Positions 53,967 to 62,785 of a stretch of 64,000 nucleotides of DNA are shown here, piece by piece (position 1 is the stretch's first letter; every line of letters starts with the position of its first letter). Origin of the DNA: Blastococcus sp. URHD0036 (GTDB taxonomy: Bacteria; Actinomycetota; Actinomycetes; Mycobacteriales; Geodermatophilaceae); the NCBI RefSeq assembly GCF_000701365.1, contig NZ_KL370778.1, forward strand, positions 62,001 to 126,000, in the 5' to 3' direction. The notes under the pieces are model-generated. The model was not told the DNA's origin and searched no databases. It worked only from the letters and a program-made list of their open reading frames with translations. The position numbers were made by a program, and so were the translations under genes.

Positions 53967-55306
53967 GGTTCTCCCTCCTGCACCGGGGAGGTCCCGGCGC
54001 CGCGGTCCATCCAAGCAGCGCCGGCCGGGGCCGGCTCCCCGACGGCCGCCTCCTCCCCGTCCGGGCCGACGTCGAGCGGGTGCGCCAGCTCGTCGGCCGG
54101 CAGCCGGGCGGCGACGACGGCGACGACGGCCATGACCGGCGGCGCCAGGCCGGCGACCAGGAAGGTCGCCGTCGTCCCGATGGCCTCGCTGACCGTGCCG
54201 GCCAGGGCCATCGACAGCGGCATGAGGCTCAGCGAGGTGAAGAAGTCGAGGCTGGAGACCCGGCCGAGCAGGGCCGGGGGCACCCGCCGCTGCAGCAGGG
54301 TGCCCCAGATGACCGCGGCCGCCTGGAACGTCGCACCCATGACGCCGGCAGCCGCGATCATCAGCCACAGCGCGGGAGAGGCGCCGAACACGACCAGGGG
54401 AACGCAGCCGAGCCCCCACAGCAGGTTCATCAGCGTCAGGTAGCGCCGCGGCAGCCGCAGCGAGGCGACGACCAGCGAGCCGACCGCGCCGCCGATGCCG
54501 AAGGCCGCCAGCACCCAGGCGTGCTGCGCCGGCCCACCGCCGCCGTCGGCGACGACGTAGGGCACCAGCACCTCGAACGGGCCGATGAAGACCAGCACCA
54601 TCGCCGCGGCGAACAGCAGCGTCGCCAGCAGCCACGGCGTCCGGACCATGTAGACGAATCCCTCGCGGACGTCGGCGAGCAGCCCCGTCCCCTCGGCCAG
54701 TTCGCGGCGCACCGGGGTGGGCGGCAGCGCCCGCACGAGGACGGCGGCCAGCAGCGAGACCACGGCGGTGGCGGCCAGGGCGGTGCCGGGGGAGGTCGCG
54801 GCGACGACGAAGCCGGCGGCCGCCGGCCCCCCCGCCTGGGCCAGGAGCGGCCGGACGACGCCCTCCAAGCCGTTGGCCGCGAGAAGCTGGTCGGCCGGCA
54901 GCAGCCCGGGCACCAGCGCCGAGTAGGCCGGGTAGTACAGCCCCACCCCCATGCCGGACAGCAGCGAGGCCAGAGCCAGCTGCCACGAGCTCAGCACCCC
55001 GGCCAGCGACAGCACCGCGACCGTGCCGACGGCGGAGACCTGCAGCAACTCGCAGGCGAACAGGATCCGCCGTTGCGGCACCCGGTCGGCCAGGGCGCCG
55101 CCGAGCAGCGTGCTGACCAGCATGCCGGCGGCACTGGCGCCGGCGACCAGGCCGAGGACGGCGGGCCCGGCACCCAGCTCGACGACCTGCCACACCAGGG
55201 CGATCGCCCACATCCCCTGGCCGAACAGCGACAGGGCCAGCGACCCGGCGAGCAGCCGGTAGCTCCGGGCGCGCAGCGGTGCCAGCGCCCGCGGCAGGGT
55301 GGCCAT
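53954..55306 (-). CDS. MFS transporter
   Basis: A 450-residue MFS protein, 12 membrane segments predicted. LADRVPQRRILFACELLQ near 73 is the conserved loop motif. It resembles enterobactin/macrolide exporters. The C-terminal roughly 40 residues are acidic and soluble. The start codon lies 121 bp from the divergent alpha-glucosidase gene. Confidence 0.86.
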   Translation of the reverse strand: MATLPRALAPLRARSYRLLAGSLALSLFGQGMWAIALVWQVVELGAGPAVLGLVAGASAAGMLVSTLLGGALADRVPQRRILFACELLQVSAVGTVAVLSLAGVLSSWQLALASLLSGMGVGLYYPAYSALVPGLLPADQLLAANGLEGVVRPLLAQAGGPAAAGFVVAATSPGTALAATAVVSLLAAVLVRALPPTPVRRELAEGTGLLADVREGFVYMVRTPWLLATLLFAAAMVLVFIGPFEVLVPYVVADGGGGPAQHAWVLAAFGIGGAVGSLVVASLRLPRRYLTLMNLLWGLGCVPLVVFGASPALWLMIAAAGVMGATFQAAAVIWGTLLQRRVPPALLGRVSSLDFFTSLSLMPLSMALAGTVSEAIGTTATFLVAGLAPPVMAVVAVVAARLPADELAHPLDVGPDGEEAAVGEPAPAGAAWMDRGAGTSPVQEGEPWPS

Positions 55307-55427
55307 GGCCGCCGTCCTCCTCGTCCGCGTGCTCGTCGGGCGCCCATCGTCTCCCGGGGCGGAAGGCCGGTCGCGCGGTTTTCCGGCCGCGGGTGCGCCG
55401 CGCGGCCGCTCGTGCTGGGCTGGGCGG

Positions 55428-57134
55428 GTGCTCCCCGAAGAGGCCCCGTGGTGGACGCGGGCCGTCGTCTACCAGGTCTACCCGCGGTCGTTCATGGACT
55501 CCGACGGCGACGGCATCGGCGACCTCGGCGGCGTCCTCCAGCGGCTGGACCACCTGACCGCGCTCGGCGTCGACGTCCTCTGGCTGTCGCCGGTGTACCC
55601 CTCGCCGCAGGCCGACAACGGCTACGACATCAGCGACTACCAGGGCATCGACCCCCTGTTCGGCGACCTCGCGACCTTCGACCGGCTGGTCACCGAGCTG
55701 CACGCCCGCGGCATCACGCTGCTCATGGACCTGGTGGTCAACCACACCAGCGACCAGCACCCGTGGTTCCTCGAGTCGCGGTCGTCGCCGACGAACCCCA
55801 AGCGGGACTGGTACTGGTGGCGGCCGCCGCGGCCGGGCATGGCCGCCGGCGCGCCGGGCGCCGAGCCGACCAACTGGCAGTCGTTCTTCTCCGGCCCGAC
55901 GTGGGAGCTCGACGAGGCGAGCGGCGAGTACTACCTCCACCTGTTCGACCGCCGCCAGCCCGACCTCAACTGGGAGAACCCCCAGGTCAGGCAGGCGGTG
56001 TACGCGATGATGCGGTGGTGGCTCGACCGCGGGGTCGACGGTTTCCGCATGGACGTCATCAACATGCTCAGCAAGGACGTCGCCCCGGACGGCTCGCTGC
56101 CCGACGGGCCGCCGCTGCCGGGCTCGGCGTGGGGCGACGGGTCGGCGTCCTACCTCTGCGGCCCCCGCATCCACGAGTTCCTGCAGGAGATGCACCGCGA
56201 GGTGTTCGCCGGGCGCGACGGCGCCTTCCTCACCGTCGGCGAGATGCCCGGCGTCACCGTGGAGCAGGCCCGGCTGTTCACCGACCCGGCCCGCGCCGAG
56301 GTGGACATGGTGTTCCAGTTCGAGCACGTCGGGCTCGACCACGGGACGTCGAAGTGGGACGTGCACCCGCTGCGGATGCGCGACCTCAAGGCCTCGTTCG
56401 GCCGCTGGCAGGCCGGTCTGGCGGAGGTGGGCTGGAACTCCCTCTACTGGGACAACCACGACCAGCCGCGCGCCGTCTCCCGCTTCGGCGACGACTCACC
56501 GCGGTACCGCCGGGACTCCGCGACCTGCCTGGCCACCCTGCTGCACCTGCACCGGGGGACGCCGTACGTCTACCAGGGCGAGGAGCTCGGGATGGCGAAC
56601 GCGCCGCTCCCCACGCTCGCCGACTTCCGGGACGTCGAGTCGCTCAACCACTCCGTGCACGCGGTCTCCGCCGGGGCGGACGCGGCCGAGGTGCTGGCTG
56701 CGCTGCGCGTGGCCAGCCGGGACAACGCCCGCACCCCGGTGCAGTGGGACGCCTCGCCGAACGCCGGCTTCACCACCGGGACGCCGTGGATCGGGGTCAA
56801 CCCCGACCACACGGAGTGGAACGCCGCGGCCCAGTACACGGATCCGGCCTCGGTGTTCGCCCACCACGTGCGGCTGATCGAGCTGCGGCACACCTCGCCC
56901 GTGGTGGCGGTCGGGGACTTCACGATGCTGCTCCCCGACCACGACGAGGTGTACGCCTTCACCCGATCGCTGGACGGCGAGTCGCTGGTCGTCGTCTGCA
57001 ACCTGTCGGCGACACCGCACGACCTGGCCGGCCTGCTGCCCGAGGCGCCCGGCGCCGAGCTCGTGCTGGGCAACCTGGCCGACGCCGGCCCGGAGCTCCG
57101 CGCCTGGGAGGCCCGGGTCCTGCGGCTGCCCTGA
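55428..57134 (+). CDS. GH13 alpha-glucosidase (oligo-1,6-glucosidase type)
   Basis: A 568-residue alpha-amylase-family enzyme: VYQVYPRSFMDSDGDGIGDL near 15, nucleophile Asp209 (GFRMDVIN), acid/base Glu272 (VGEMPG), third acid Asp345 (DNHDQPR). No signal peptide, so cytoplasmic. Releases glucose from short alpha-glucans or related disaccharides. GTG at 55428 is chosen; earlier frame overlaps the transporter start. Confidence 0.93.
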   Translation: MLPEEAPWWTRAVVYQVYPRSFMDSDGDGIGDLGGVLQRLDHLTALGVDVLWLSPVYPSPQADNGYDISDYQGIDPLFGDLATFDRLVTELHARGITLLMDLVVNHTSDQHPWFLESRSSPTNPKRDWYWWRPPRPGMAAGAPGAEPTNWQSFFSGPTWELDEASGEYYLHLFDRRQPDLNWENPQVRQAVYAMMRWWLDRGVDGFRMDVINMLSKDVAPDGSLPDGPPLPGSAWGDGSASYLCGPRIHEFLQEMHREVFAGRDGAFLTVGEMPGVTVEQARLFTDPARAEVDMVFQFEHVGLDHGTSKWDVHPLRMRDLKASFGRWQAGLAEVGWNSLYWDNHDQPRAVSRFGDDSPRYRRDSATCLATLLHLHRGTPYVYQGEELGMANAPLPTLADFRDVESLNHSVHAVSAGADAAEVLAALRVASRDNARTPVQWDASPNAGFTTGTPWIGVNPDHTEWNAAAQYTDPASVFAHHVRLIELRHTSPVVAVGDFTMLLPDHDEVYAFTRSLDGESLVVVCNLSATPHDLAGLLPEAPGAELVLGNLADAGPELRAWEARVLRLP

Positions 57135-57149
57135 CCGACGAGATCGGGG

Positions 57150-57374
57150 TCAGCGGACCCCGGCGGCGTCCTCGACGACGGTGTGCAGCTCGGTGATCGC
57201 GTGCACCGGGCAGTCGAGCAGGGCGCGGCGCACGCCGTCCTCCTGCTCGGGCGGCACGTTGCCGGAGTGGGTGAGCGACACGTACCCCCACTCGTCGAGG
57301 TCGAAGGTCTCCGGCGCCCACTTGGCGCACGCGCCGAAGCCGTCGCACTTGGTCCGGTCGAGCTTGATCTTCAC
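57150..57374 (-). CDS. [3Fe-4S] ferredoxin
   Basis: A 74-residue ferredoxin with Cys10-x5-Cys16 and Cys55-Pro: three cluster cysteines, the pattern of [3Fe-4S] ferredoxins that serve cytochromes P450. GTG at 57374. It follows the NuoF-like gene by 20 bp and so is likely its electron acceptor. Confidence 0.88.
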   Translation of the reverse strand: MKIKLDRTKCDGFGACAKWAPETFDLDEWGYVSLTHSGNVPPEQEDGVRRALLDCPVHAITELHTVVEDAAGVR

Positions 57375-57394
57375 GTCGGTCTCCTCGTCGGACG

Positions 57395-58693
57395 TCAGGC
57401 GGCCGGCACGGCGACGGCGAACGGCGCCCGGGCCAGAGGCCGGCCCTCGACCGGGGCGCAGGTGGCGCAGGTGCCGTCCAGGTGGGTGCTGACGGCCTCG
57501 GGGAACTCGCGCAGCACGGCGGCCGCGACGTTCGTGGCCCCGTCGAGCGTGCCGCAGGCCCCGCGTCCGCGGAGCTTGACCGACCAGTTCGTCAGCCGCT
57601 CGACGTCGTCGGCCTCGGCGCGGTGGTCGCGCAGCGCCTCCAGCACCGCGCTCATCGCCGCGGTGCCGTTGAAGCAGGAGCCGCACTGGCCGGCGTTCTC
57701 GCGGGCGAAGTACGCCATGACCGCGGCCGACACCTCGACGGCGCAGGTGCCGGACGACAGCACGGCGACCGCCCCGCAGCCCAGGCCGCTGTGCAGCGCC
57801 TTGATCGCGTCGTACTCCAGCGAGGCGTCGAGGACGTGCCGGCCCAGGACGCCGGCGAAGTAGCCGCCCATCAGGACGCCGTCGACCTGCGCCGGGTCCT
57901 CGCCCAGCCAGGTGAGCACCTCGGTCAGCGTCACGCCGAACGGCACCTCGTACAGCCCCGTCGAGGCGCAGCCGCTCAGCGTCAGCAGGAAGGTGCCCGT
58001 CGAGGCCACGGTGCCGAGCTCGCGGTAGCCGGTGGCGCCGAGGCGCTGCACCAGCGGGAGGTTGGCCAGGGTCTCCACGTTGTTGATCAGCGTGGGCCGG
58101 CCCTTCACGCCCTCCTCGAAGGGCCGCGGCGGCTTGTCGGTCGGCAGGGCGGGGCCGCCGTCGATCGCCTGCACGGCCGCGGTCTCCTCGCCGGCCACGT
58201 AGGTCGGCTCCACGACGGTGACGCCCACCTCGGCGTCCCATACGCCGGCGCCGCGCAGCTCCTGGACCGCGGCCGTGACACTGGCCGCCGCCTCGGGGTC
58301 GGAGACGTACACGTGCACCTCGTCCGCGGCGACCATGAGCGCGGCGAGCCGCAGCCCGTCGAGCACCAGGTGCGGGCGGGTGCGCAGCAGCCAGCGGTCC
58401 TTGACCGAGGCGGGCTCGCCCTCCTCGCCGTTGGCCACGGCCACCGGCACACCGCGGCCGTCGCGGACCGTCCGGATCTTGCGGGCGATCGGGAACGCGG
58501 CGCCGCCGCGGCCGCGCACACCCGCCTCGTCCACCTCGTCGAGCAGCCGCTCCAGGTCCTCGACGGCCGCGTAGCCGCCGGTGGCCCGGTAGGCGGCGAG
58601 GTCCTCCCGGCCGCCCGCGCGCAGCAGCCGCCCCTCGACCCCGGGATAGGCGGCCACCGTGGCGGTGGCCGGCGCGTCTGTCGCCAGGCTCAT
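57395..58693 (-). CDS. NuoF-like FMN/Fe-S NADH-binding protein (stand-alone)
   Basis: A 432-residue homologue of complex I NuoF. FMN/NADH site: GRGGAAFP at 61-68, NGEEGEPASVKD near 88-99, PTLINNVETLAN at 200-211; SLBB-like region near 240-290; C-terminal Fe-S region with Cys337-x2-Cys340 and Cys380. The third NuoF cysteine position (343) is Gly; extra cysteines lie at 409 and 412. No NuoE/NuoG in the window. Probably a soluble NADH-ferredoxin reductase for the adjacent ferredoxin. Confidence 0.84.
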   Translation of the reverse strand: MSLATDAPATATVAAYPGVEGRLLRAGGREDLAAYRATGGYAAVEDLERLLDEVDEAGVRGRGGAAFPIARKIRTVRDGRGVPVAVANGEEGEPASVKDRWLLRTRPHLVLDGLRLAALMVAADEVHVYVSDPEAAASVTAAVQELRGAGVWDAEVGVTVVEPTYVAGEETAAVQAIDGGPALPTDKPPRPFEEGVKGRPTLINNVETLANLPLVQRLGATGYRELGTVASTGTFLLTLSGCASTGLYEVPFGVTLTEVLTWLGEDPAQVDGVLMGGYFAGVLGRHVLDASLEYDAIKALHSGLGCGAVAVLSSGTCAVEVSAAVMAYFARENAGQCGSCFNGTAAMSAVLEALRDHRAEADDVERLTNWSVKLRGRGACGTLDGATNVAAAVLREFPEAVSTHLDGTCATCAPVEGRPLARAPFAVAVPAA

Positions 58694-58754
58694 GGTGCGG
58701 GGACCTCCGGGGTCATCCGGGCACGCCGGAACGGTTCGGTACGGACGAGGACCG

Positions 58755-58790
58755 TCGGCCGGCGGGCGCGGGATCGCGCCCGCCGGCCGG
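58755..58790 (-). terminator. Hairpin between Rieske and NuoF-like genes
   Basis: Arms 58756-58770 and 58775-58789 pair perfectly over 15 bp around a GGAT loop (one extra wobble outside). It should end the amidohydrolase-Rieske transcript, making the reductase pair a separate unit or partial read-through. Confidence 0.7.
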
Positions 58791-58819
58791 TGCGGCCGTG
58801 CGGATCAGGCCGCGGGAGT

Positions 58820-59230
58820 TCAGGCCGTGACGATGACGTCGGAGCCCTGCACCCGCACCGGGTAGGTGCGGATGCTCCACTCCGGCTTCACCGCGGTGGT
58901 GCCGGTCGCGAGCTCGAACCCCCACTGGTGCCAGGGGCAGTAGATGAACTCGCCGGCCCGGGACTCCGCCGCCCCGCCGGGCACCTCCGGGTCGACGACG
59001 GTCACGCCGTGCGTCCGGCCGGAGCACAGCGGGCCGCCCTCGTGCGGGCAGTAGTTGGCGATCGCGTAGAAGCGGCCGTCGACGTTGTAGACGCCCACCC
59101 CCCAGCGCCCGATCGGGACGACCTTGTGCTCGCCCGGCGGGATCTCCTCGACCGTCGCCACCACGTGTTCCCGCCCCCGCGCGAGCGGGGTCCGTACGGT
59201 CGTGCGCTCCCGCACGCCCCGTTCCTCCAC
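58820..59230 (-). CDS. Rieske [2Fe-2S] protein
   Basis: A 136-residue Rieske protein: Cys61-x-His63 (YCPHEGGPLC) and Cys98-x2-His101 (YCPWHQWGF). GTG at 59230 overlaps the amidohydrolase TAG by one base. Size fits a small ferredoxin or an oxygenase component. It may pass electrons to an unseen oxygenase. Part of the 61581-58820 operon. Confidence 0.87.
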   Translation of the reverse strand: MEERGVRERTTVRTPLARGREHVVATVEEIPPGEHKVVPIGRWGVGVYNVDGRFYAIANYCPHEGGPLCSGRTHGVTVVDPEVPGGAAESRAGEFIYCPWHQWGFELATGTTAVKPEWSIRTYPVRVQGSDVIVTA

Positions 59231-60381
59231 TACTGGGCCCGCTTCTGCCCGGGCAGCGCCGGGACGGTCTCGGGCAGGTTCTTGAAGACCTGCAGCGCGT
59301 TCTGGTACATGATCTTGTCCTGCATGTGCAGGGGCAGGTGCTTGCGCACCCACTGCGGGTCGTCGAAGGTCCAGTGCGGGTAGTCCGACGAGAACAGCAG
59401 GACCTTGTCGGCCTCCATCCACTCCAGCGAGCGGGTGAACTCGAGCTTGTCCTCGGGCATGTCCAGCGGCTGCGTCGTGCACCAGATGTGGTCCTTGACG
59501 TACTCCGACGGCTTCCGCTTCAGGCCGTTCTCCGGGCCGCGCTTGGCGTGGATGGCGTCCATCCGCCACATCAGCGGCAGCAGCCAGTTGAAGGCGTGCT
59601 CGATGAAGACGATCTGCAGGTCCGGGAAGCGGTCGAAGACGCCGTCGAAGATCAGGCTCATGACCTGGTTCGCGGCCAGCATCGAGTAGCTGACCATCAG
59701 GTCGTGGTTGTAGGTCATGAAGCCGACCGGCGACATCGGCAGCTCGTTGTGCTGCCCGCGGCCCAGGTGGCAGGCCACCGGCAGGCCGTTGCGGGTCGCG
59801 GCCTCCCAGACCGGGTCGTACCGCGGGTCGCCCCACGCGGGCCGCAGCTCGGCGCCGATCAGCACCTGGCTCATCATCGGGTGGCCGGCCCAGTGCTCGA
59901 TCTCGCGGGCGGCGGCCTCGGGGGCCTCCATCGCGGCGACGATCGACCCGCGGTAGCGCCCGTGCCAGTTGTGCTCGCTGTCGAGCCAGCACGCGTCCTG
60001 CCACAGGTTGGTGGCCTGGGTGACCGCGTGGTGCTCCTCGTCCGTCTGACCGCCGCCGTTGAGCGGGCCGAGGATCAGCAGGTCGCAGCCGGCCTCCATG
60101 ATCACCTGACGGAACATCAGGTCGGGGTCGGACCCGGCGAAGTTGCCGTCGCTCGGGAACGAGTCGGTGCGCATCGCGAACGAGTGCGCGAAGTCCGGCG
60201 CGTCGTAGTAGACCGGGCTGCCCGCGCCGGTGGCGCGGTTCTCGAACAGGCTGCGGAACTTCGCCGGCAGGAACGGGGTGAGCTCACCCCGCTTCGGGGT
60301 GGGGTGGATGTCGCTGTCGACGACCCGCACCTCCGTCATCTCCTGCGAGGCTTCCTTCGGACGCTGCATCTCGATGGTCAT
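59230..60381 (-). CDS. Amidohydrolase-2 family metal-dependent hydrolase
   Basis: A 383-residue TIM-barrel enzyme of the ACMSD/amidohydrolase-2 family: DSDIHP at 23-28 (Asp and His metal site), HLGRGQH near 206 and SSDYPHWTFDD near 319 with the metal Asp. These enzymes decarboxylate or hydrolyse ring-cleavage and lactone products. Paralogue of the next gene upstream. Confidence 0.88.
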   Translation of the reverse strand: MTIEMQRPKEASQEMTEVRVVDSDIHPTPKRGELTPFLPAKFRSLFENRATGAGSPVYYDAPDFAHSFAMRTDSFPSDGNFAGSDPDLMFRQVIMEAGCDLLILGPLNGGGQTDEEHHAVTQATNLWQDACWLDSEHNWHGRYRGSIVAAMEAPEAAAREIEHWAGHPMMSQVLIGAELRPAWGDPRYDPVWEAATRNGLPVACHLGRGQHNELPMSPVGFMTYNHDLMVSYSMLAANQVMSLIFDGVFDRFPDLQIVFIEHAFNWLLPLMWRMDAIHAKRGPENGLKRKPSEYVKDHIWCTTQPLDMPEDKLEFTRSLEWMEADKVLLFSSDYPHWTFDDPQWVRKHLPLHMQDKIMYQNALQVFKNLPETVPALPGQKRAQ

Positions 60382-60429
60382 GCCGGGTTCCTCTCGTCGC
60401 TGCCGGACGGGTCGGGGGGAGCGAGCGCC

Positions 60430-61581
60430 TCAGGCGGACGCGGGGACGGGGATCGGAGCGGGTGCGGACAGGGGTAGCTCGATGCCGTAGAGCCGGGCGG
60501 CGGTCCGCCACAGCACCTTCTCCCGCTGCTCGGGCGTCCATGCCCGCGGGAGGTCGTCGGGGGAGTGCATCTGCCAGTCCGGGTAGCTGGACCCGAACAT
60601 CGAGTGATCCTCCTTGCCGGTCATGCGCAGCCAGTCGTCGGCGAAGTCGGCGTCGGCGCCGGGACCGTCGAGCGAGCTGTGCACGAAGTAGACGTGGTCG
60701 GCCAGGTAGGCGCTGGGGATCTTCGGCGCCCAGGGGGTCTGCTCCAGGTGCGGCCGCCCGAAGGAGTCCATCCGCCAGATGAACGGCGTCAGCATGTCCG
60801 CCGCGCCGTCGGCCCAGACGATCTTCAGCTCCGGGAACTCCTCGAAGACACCCTCGGCGATCATGTTGAGCAGGTGCCAGACGAACGTCATCGGCTGGTA
60901 GGCGGTCAGGTGCGAGAAGGTCCGGGTGATGCCGGACGGCGTGGGCGGGTGGGTGACGCCGACGCCCATCTCGATGTGGACGGCGACCGGCAGCCCGGCC
61001 TCGACCGCGGCCCGCCACAGCGGCCGGAAGTGCGGCCGCCCGTAGGGCGACTGGGTCTGCATGGGCAGGCCGATCTGCACCACGCGCGGGTGGTCGGAGT
61101 ACCGCTTGATCTCGCGGACCGCGCCGTCGATGTCGTTCGGGTTCACGCGGATGGTCCCGCGGAAGCGGTCGGCGTAGGTGCCGGAGTCCAGCCAGCGCTC
61201 GACGAGCATCTGGTTGTAGGCGGCGAAGATCGCCGTCGAGAGGTGCCAGTCCGGCAGGATGCCGGCGTTCGACATCGGGTGCAGGACGGCGATGTCGACG
61301 CCGCGCTCCTCGAACAACTGGCGGCCGACGAGCTCCGGGTCCGAGCCCGGGTGGCCCGGCATCCTGGTCACGGGCTGGCCGAAGGCCTGCTGCTCGATCA
61401 CCGAGTCGGCCTGCGTGCCGGGGGCGTAGCGCACGCCGTCCGGCGGGGCGAACCAGGCCACGTCGACGTCGGGGTACCCGCGGCTCTTGAACGGCTCCTT
61501 CAGGTGGTCGCGCAGGTCGCGGTCGGACGCGAAGAACGCGTGCACGCTCGCGTCGATGACGGGCCGGCCCTCGGAATCCAA
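60430..61581 (-). CDS. Amidohydrolase-2 family metal-dependent hydrolase (paralogue)
   Basis: A 383-residue paralogue of the protein at 59230-60381. DASVHAFFASDRDLRDHL at 9-26 replaces the DIHP block (His present at 13), with HIEMGVG near 197 and SSYPDWQMHSPDD near 332. Here the usual Asp after SS is replaced (SSYPD), so the metal site may differ. It precedes the paralogue by 48 bp. Likely a consecutive step in the same pathway. Confidence 0.86.
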   Translation of the reverse strand: MDSEGRPVIDASVHAFFASDRDLRDHLKEPFKSRGYPDVDVAWFAPPDGVRYAPGTQADSVIEQQAFGQPVTRMPGHPGSDPELVGRQLFEERGVDIAVLHPMSNAGILPDWHLSTAIFAAYNQMLVERWLDSGTYADRFRGTIRVNPNDIDGAVREIKRYSDHPRVVQIGLPMQTQSPYGRPHFRPLWRAAVEAGLPVAVHIEMGVGVTHPPTPSGITRTFSHLTAYQPMTFVWHLLNMIAEGVFEEFPELKIVWADGAADMLTPFIWRMDSFGRPHLEQTPWAPKIPSAYLADHVYFVHSSLDGPGADADFADDWLRMTGKEDHSMFGSSYPDWQMHSPDDLPRAWTPEQREKVLWRTAARLYGIELPLSAPAPIPVPASA

Positions 61582-61690
61582 CGCATTTCCTCCCAGACGG
61601 CCCGGCCGCGAAACGGCGGACCAAACGATTGCTCCGCCCAGTCTACGACCGCATGACCGCCGTCACAAGGGCGGGGGCGCGAGGCCCGCG

Positions 61691-61735
61691 GCGGGGGCGC
61701 CGGGGTCCGGGGGCGGGGGCGCCGGGGTCCGGGGG
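61691..61735. repeat. 22-bp GC-rich tandem repeat
   Basis: A 22-base unit, CGGGGGCGCCGGGGTCCGGGGG, occurs twice (61691-61712 and 61713-61734) in the 183-bp gap between hydrolase and amidohydrolase genes. It may be a slippage product; it flanks the terminator hairpin. Confidence 0.6.
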
Positions 61736-61757
61736 CGGGCCGCGCCGCCCCCGGACC
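61725..61757 (-). terminator. Terminator after the alpha/beta hydrolase gene
   Basis: GGTCCGGGGGC (61725-61735) pairs with GCCCCCGGACC (61747-61757), extended by two more inside pairs. Located 8 bp past the hydrolase stop on the minus strand. Confidence 0.65.
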
Positions 61758-61764
61758 GCGGACG

Positions 61765-62688
61765 TCAGGCGCCCGGCCGGCCGTTCCAGGCGACCGTGGT
61801 GGCCGTGCCGGCCTCCTTGCCGTCGAGGAAGTCCACGAGGATCGGGGACGCGAGCACCCAGGAGTCGAAGATGTTCCCGGTGCCGGCCTCGCGGGCCGCG
61901 CCGCCGGCCTCCCAGGCGTCCTCCGGCCACGGCGGCTCGATCAGGCGGGAGCCCTTGATCATCGAGTGCACCCGGAACGACGTCGTCGGCGGGTGGTCGA
62001 TGTCGTTGACGCCCGGCCGGATGACCAGCGTGGGCACCGTGATCTCGCCGAACTGGTAGTCGGCGACCCCGGGGATGGCCTCGTTCGGCTTGGGGATGAA
62101 CGCATCGAGCCAACGGGTCATCACCCGCTCGAACTCCTCGGCCCCGAGCGCGCGCAGCCGGTCGGCGTTGCGCGGGTTCGCCGCGATCAGGTCGGTCCAG
62201 CCGCCGGCGGCCCCGCCGAGCTGGAGGATCCCCTCGATGCCCTTGGCCCGCACCGTGCGGATCTCGTTGAGGATGTAGACGCCGGCCAGCGACATCGTGC
62301 TGAAGTTGCCGCCCACGATGTTCCACAGCGCCAGGTGCGTGACCTTCTCCGGGTACATCAGCGCGAAGACGATCGAGTCCCGCGCACCCCCGGACCCACC
62401 GAACTTGGCGACCTTCTCGATGCCCAGCTTCTCGAGCAGGACACCGAGGGTCTCCGCGCGCATGTGCGACTCGGACTGCCCGTAGAGCTGGATGTCGGAG
62501 TTCCCGCAGTTGGGGCGGTCCCACAGCAGCACCCGCTTGCCGCCCGCGGCGATCCCCTCCGCCATCTCGCGGACACCGGGGAACTCCTTGCTGAACCGTC
62601 CGCCGGGCGTCAGGACGACGACCTGGCCGTCCTCCGGTCCGATGAACTCGTGTACGACGATGCCGCCGTTGACCTCTGTCTCAGCCAT
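61765..62688 (-). CDS. Alpha/beta hydrolase
   Basis: A 307-residue alpha/beta-hydrolase. Nucleophile Ser99 in GGSGGARDS, oxyanion strand LTPGGRFSKEF near 26-36, candidate acid Asp232 region (RPGVNDID) and C-terminal His. The GxSxG motif here reads GGSGG. ATG at 62688 with GGAGAGG before it. Divergent from the tandem TetR gene, with an inverted repeat between. Likely acts on an ester, lactone or C-C bond. Confidence 0.86.
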   Translation of the reverse strand: MAETEVNGGIVVHEFIGPEDGQVVVLTPGGRFSKEFPGVREMAEGIAAGGKRVLLWDRPNCGNSDIQLYGQSESHMRAETLGVLLEKLGIEKVAKFGGSGGARDSIVFALMYPEKVTHLALWNIVGGNFSTMSLAGVYILNEIRTVRAKGIEGILQLGGAAGGWTDLIAANPRNADRLRALGAEEFERVMTRWLDAFIPKPNEAIPGVADYQFGEITVPTLVIRPGVNDIDHPPTTSFRVHSMIKGSRLIEPPWPEDAWEAGGAAREAGTGNIFDSWVLASPILVDFLDGKEAGTATTVAWNGRPGA

Positions 62689-62731
62689 GTGCACCTCTCC
62701 TCATCGTTGAGCGATCTGGGTGAACTCCGGT

Positions 62732-62752
62732 GATGCGGTACTCCGCCGCATC
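62732..62752. promoter_or_regulatory. Candidate operator of the tandem TetR regulator
   Basis: GATGCGG (62732-62738) and CCGCATC (62746-62752) form a 7-bp inverted repeat with a 7-bp spacer midway in the 97-bp divergent gap, ideal for repressing both the TetR gene and the hydrolase operon. Confidence 0.55.
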
Positions 62753-62785
62753 TCGGGAGCCGCGACGGCGGCCATACTCAGGGGC

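Noticed and set aside
53933-57196. A 1087-residue plus-strand frame spanning the transporter and glucosidase genes
   Set aside because: It is an out-of-frame reading over two clearly identified genes, and its residues are almost all Arg, Pro, Gly and Ala.
61691-61735. CRISPR-like repeats
   Set aside because: Only two adjacent 22-bp copies with no spacers; it is a simple tandem duplication.
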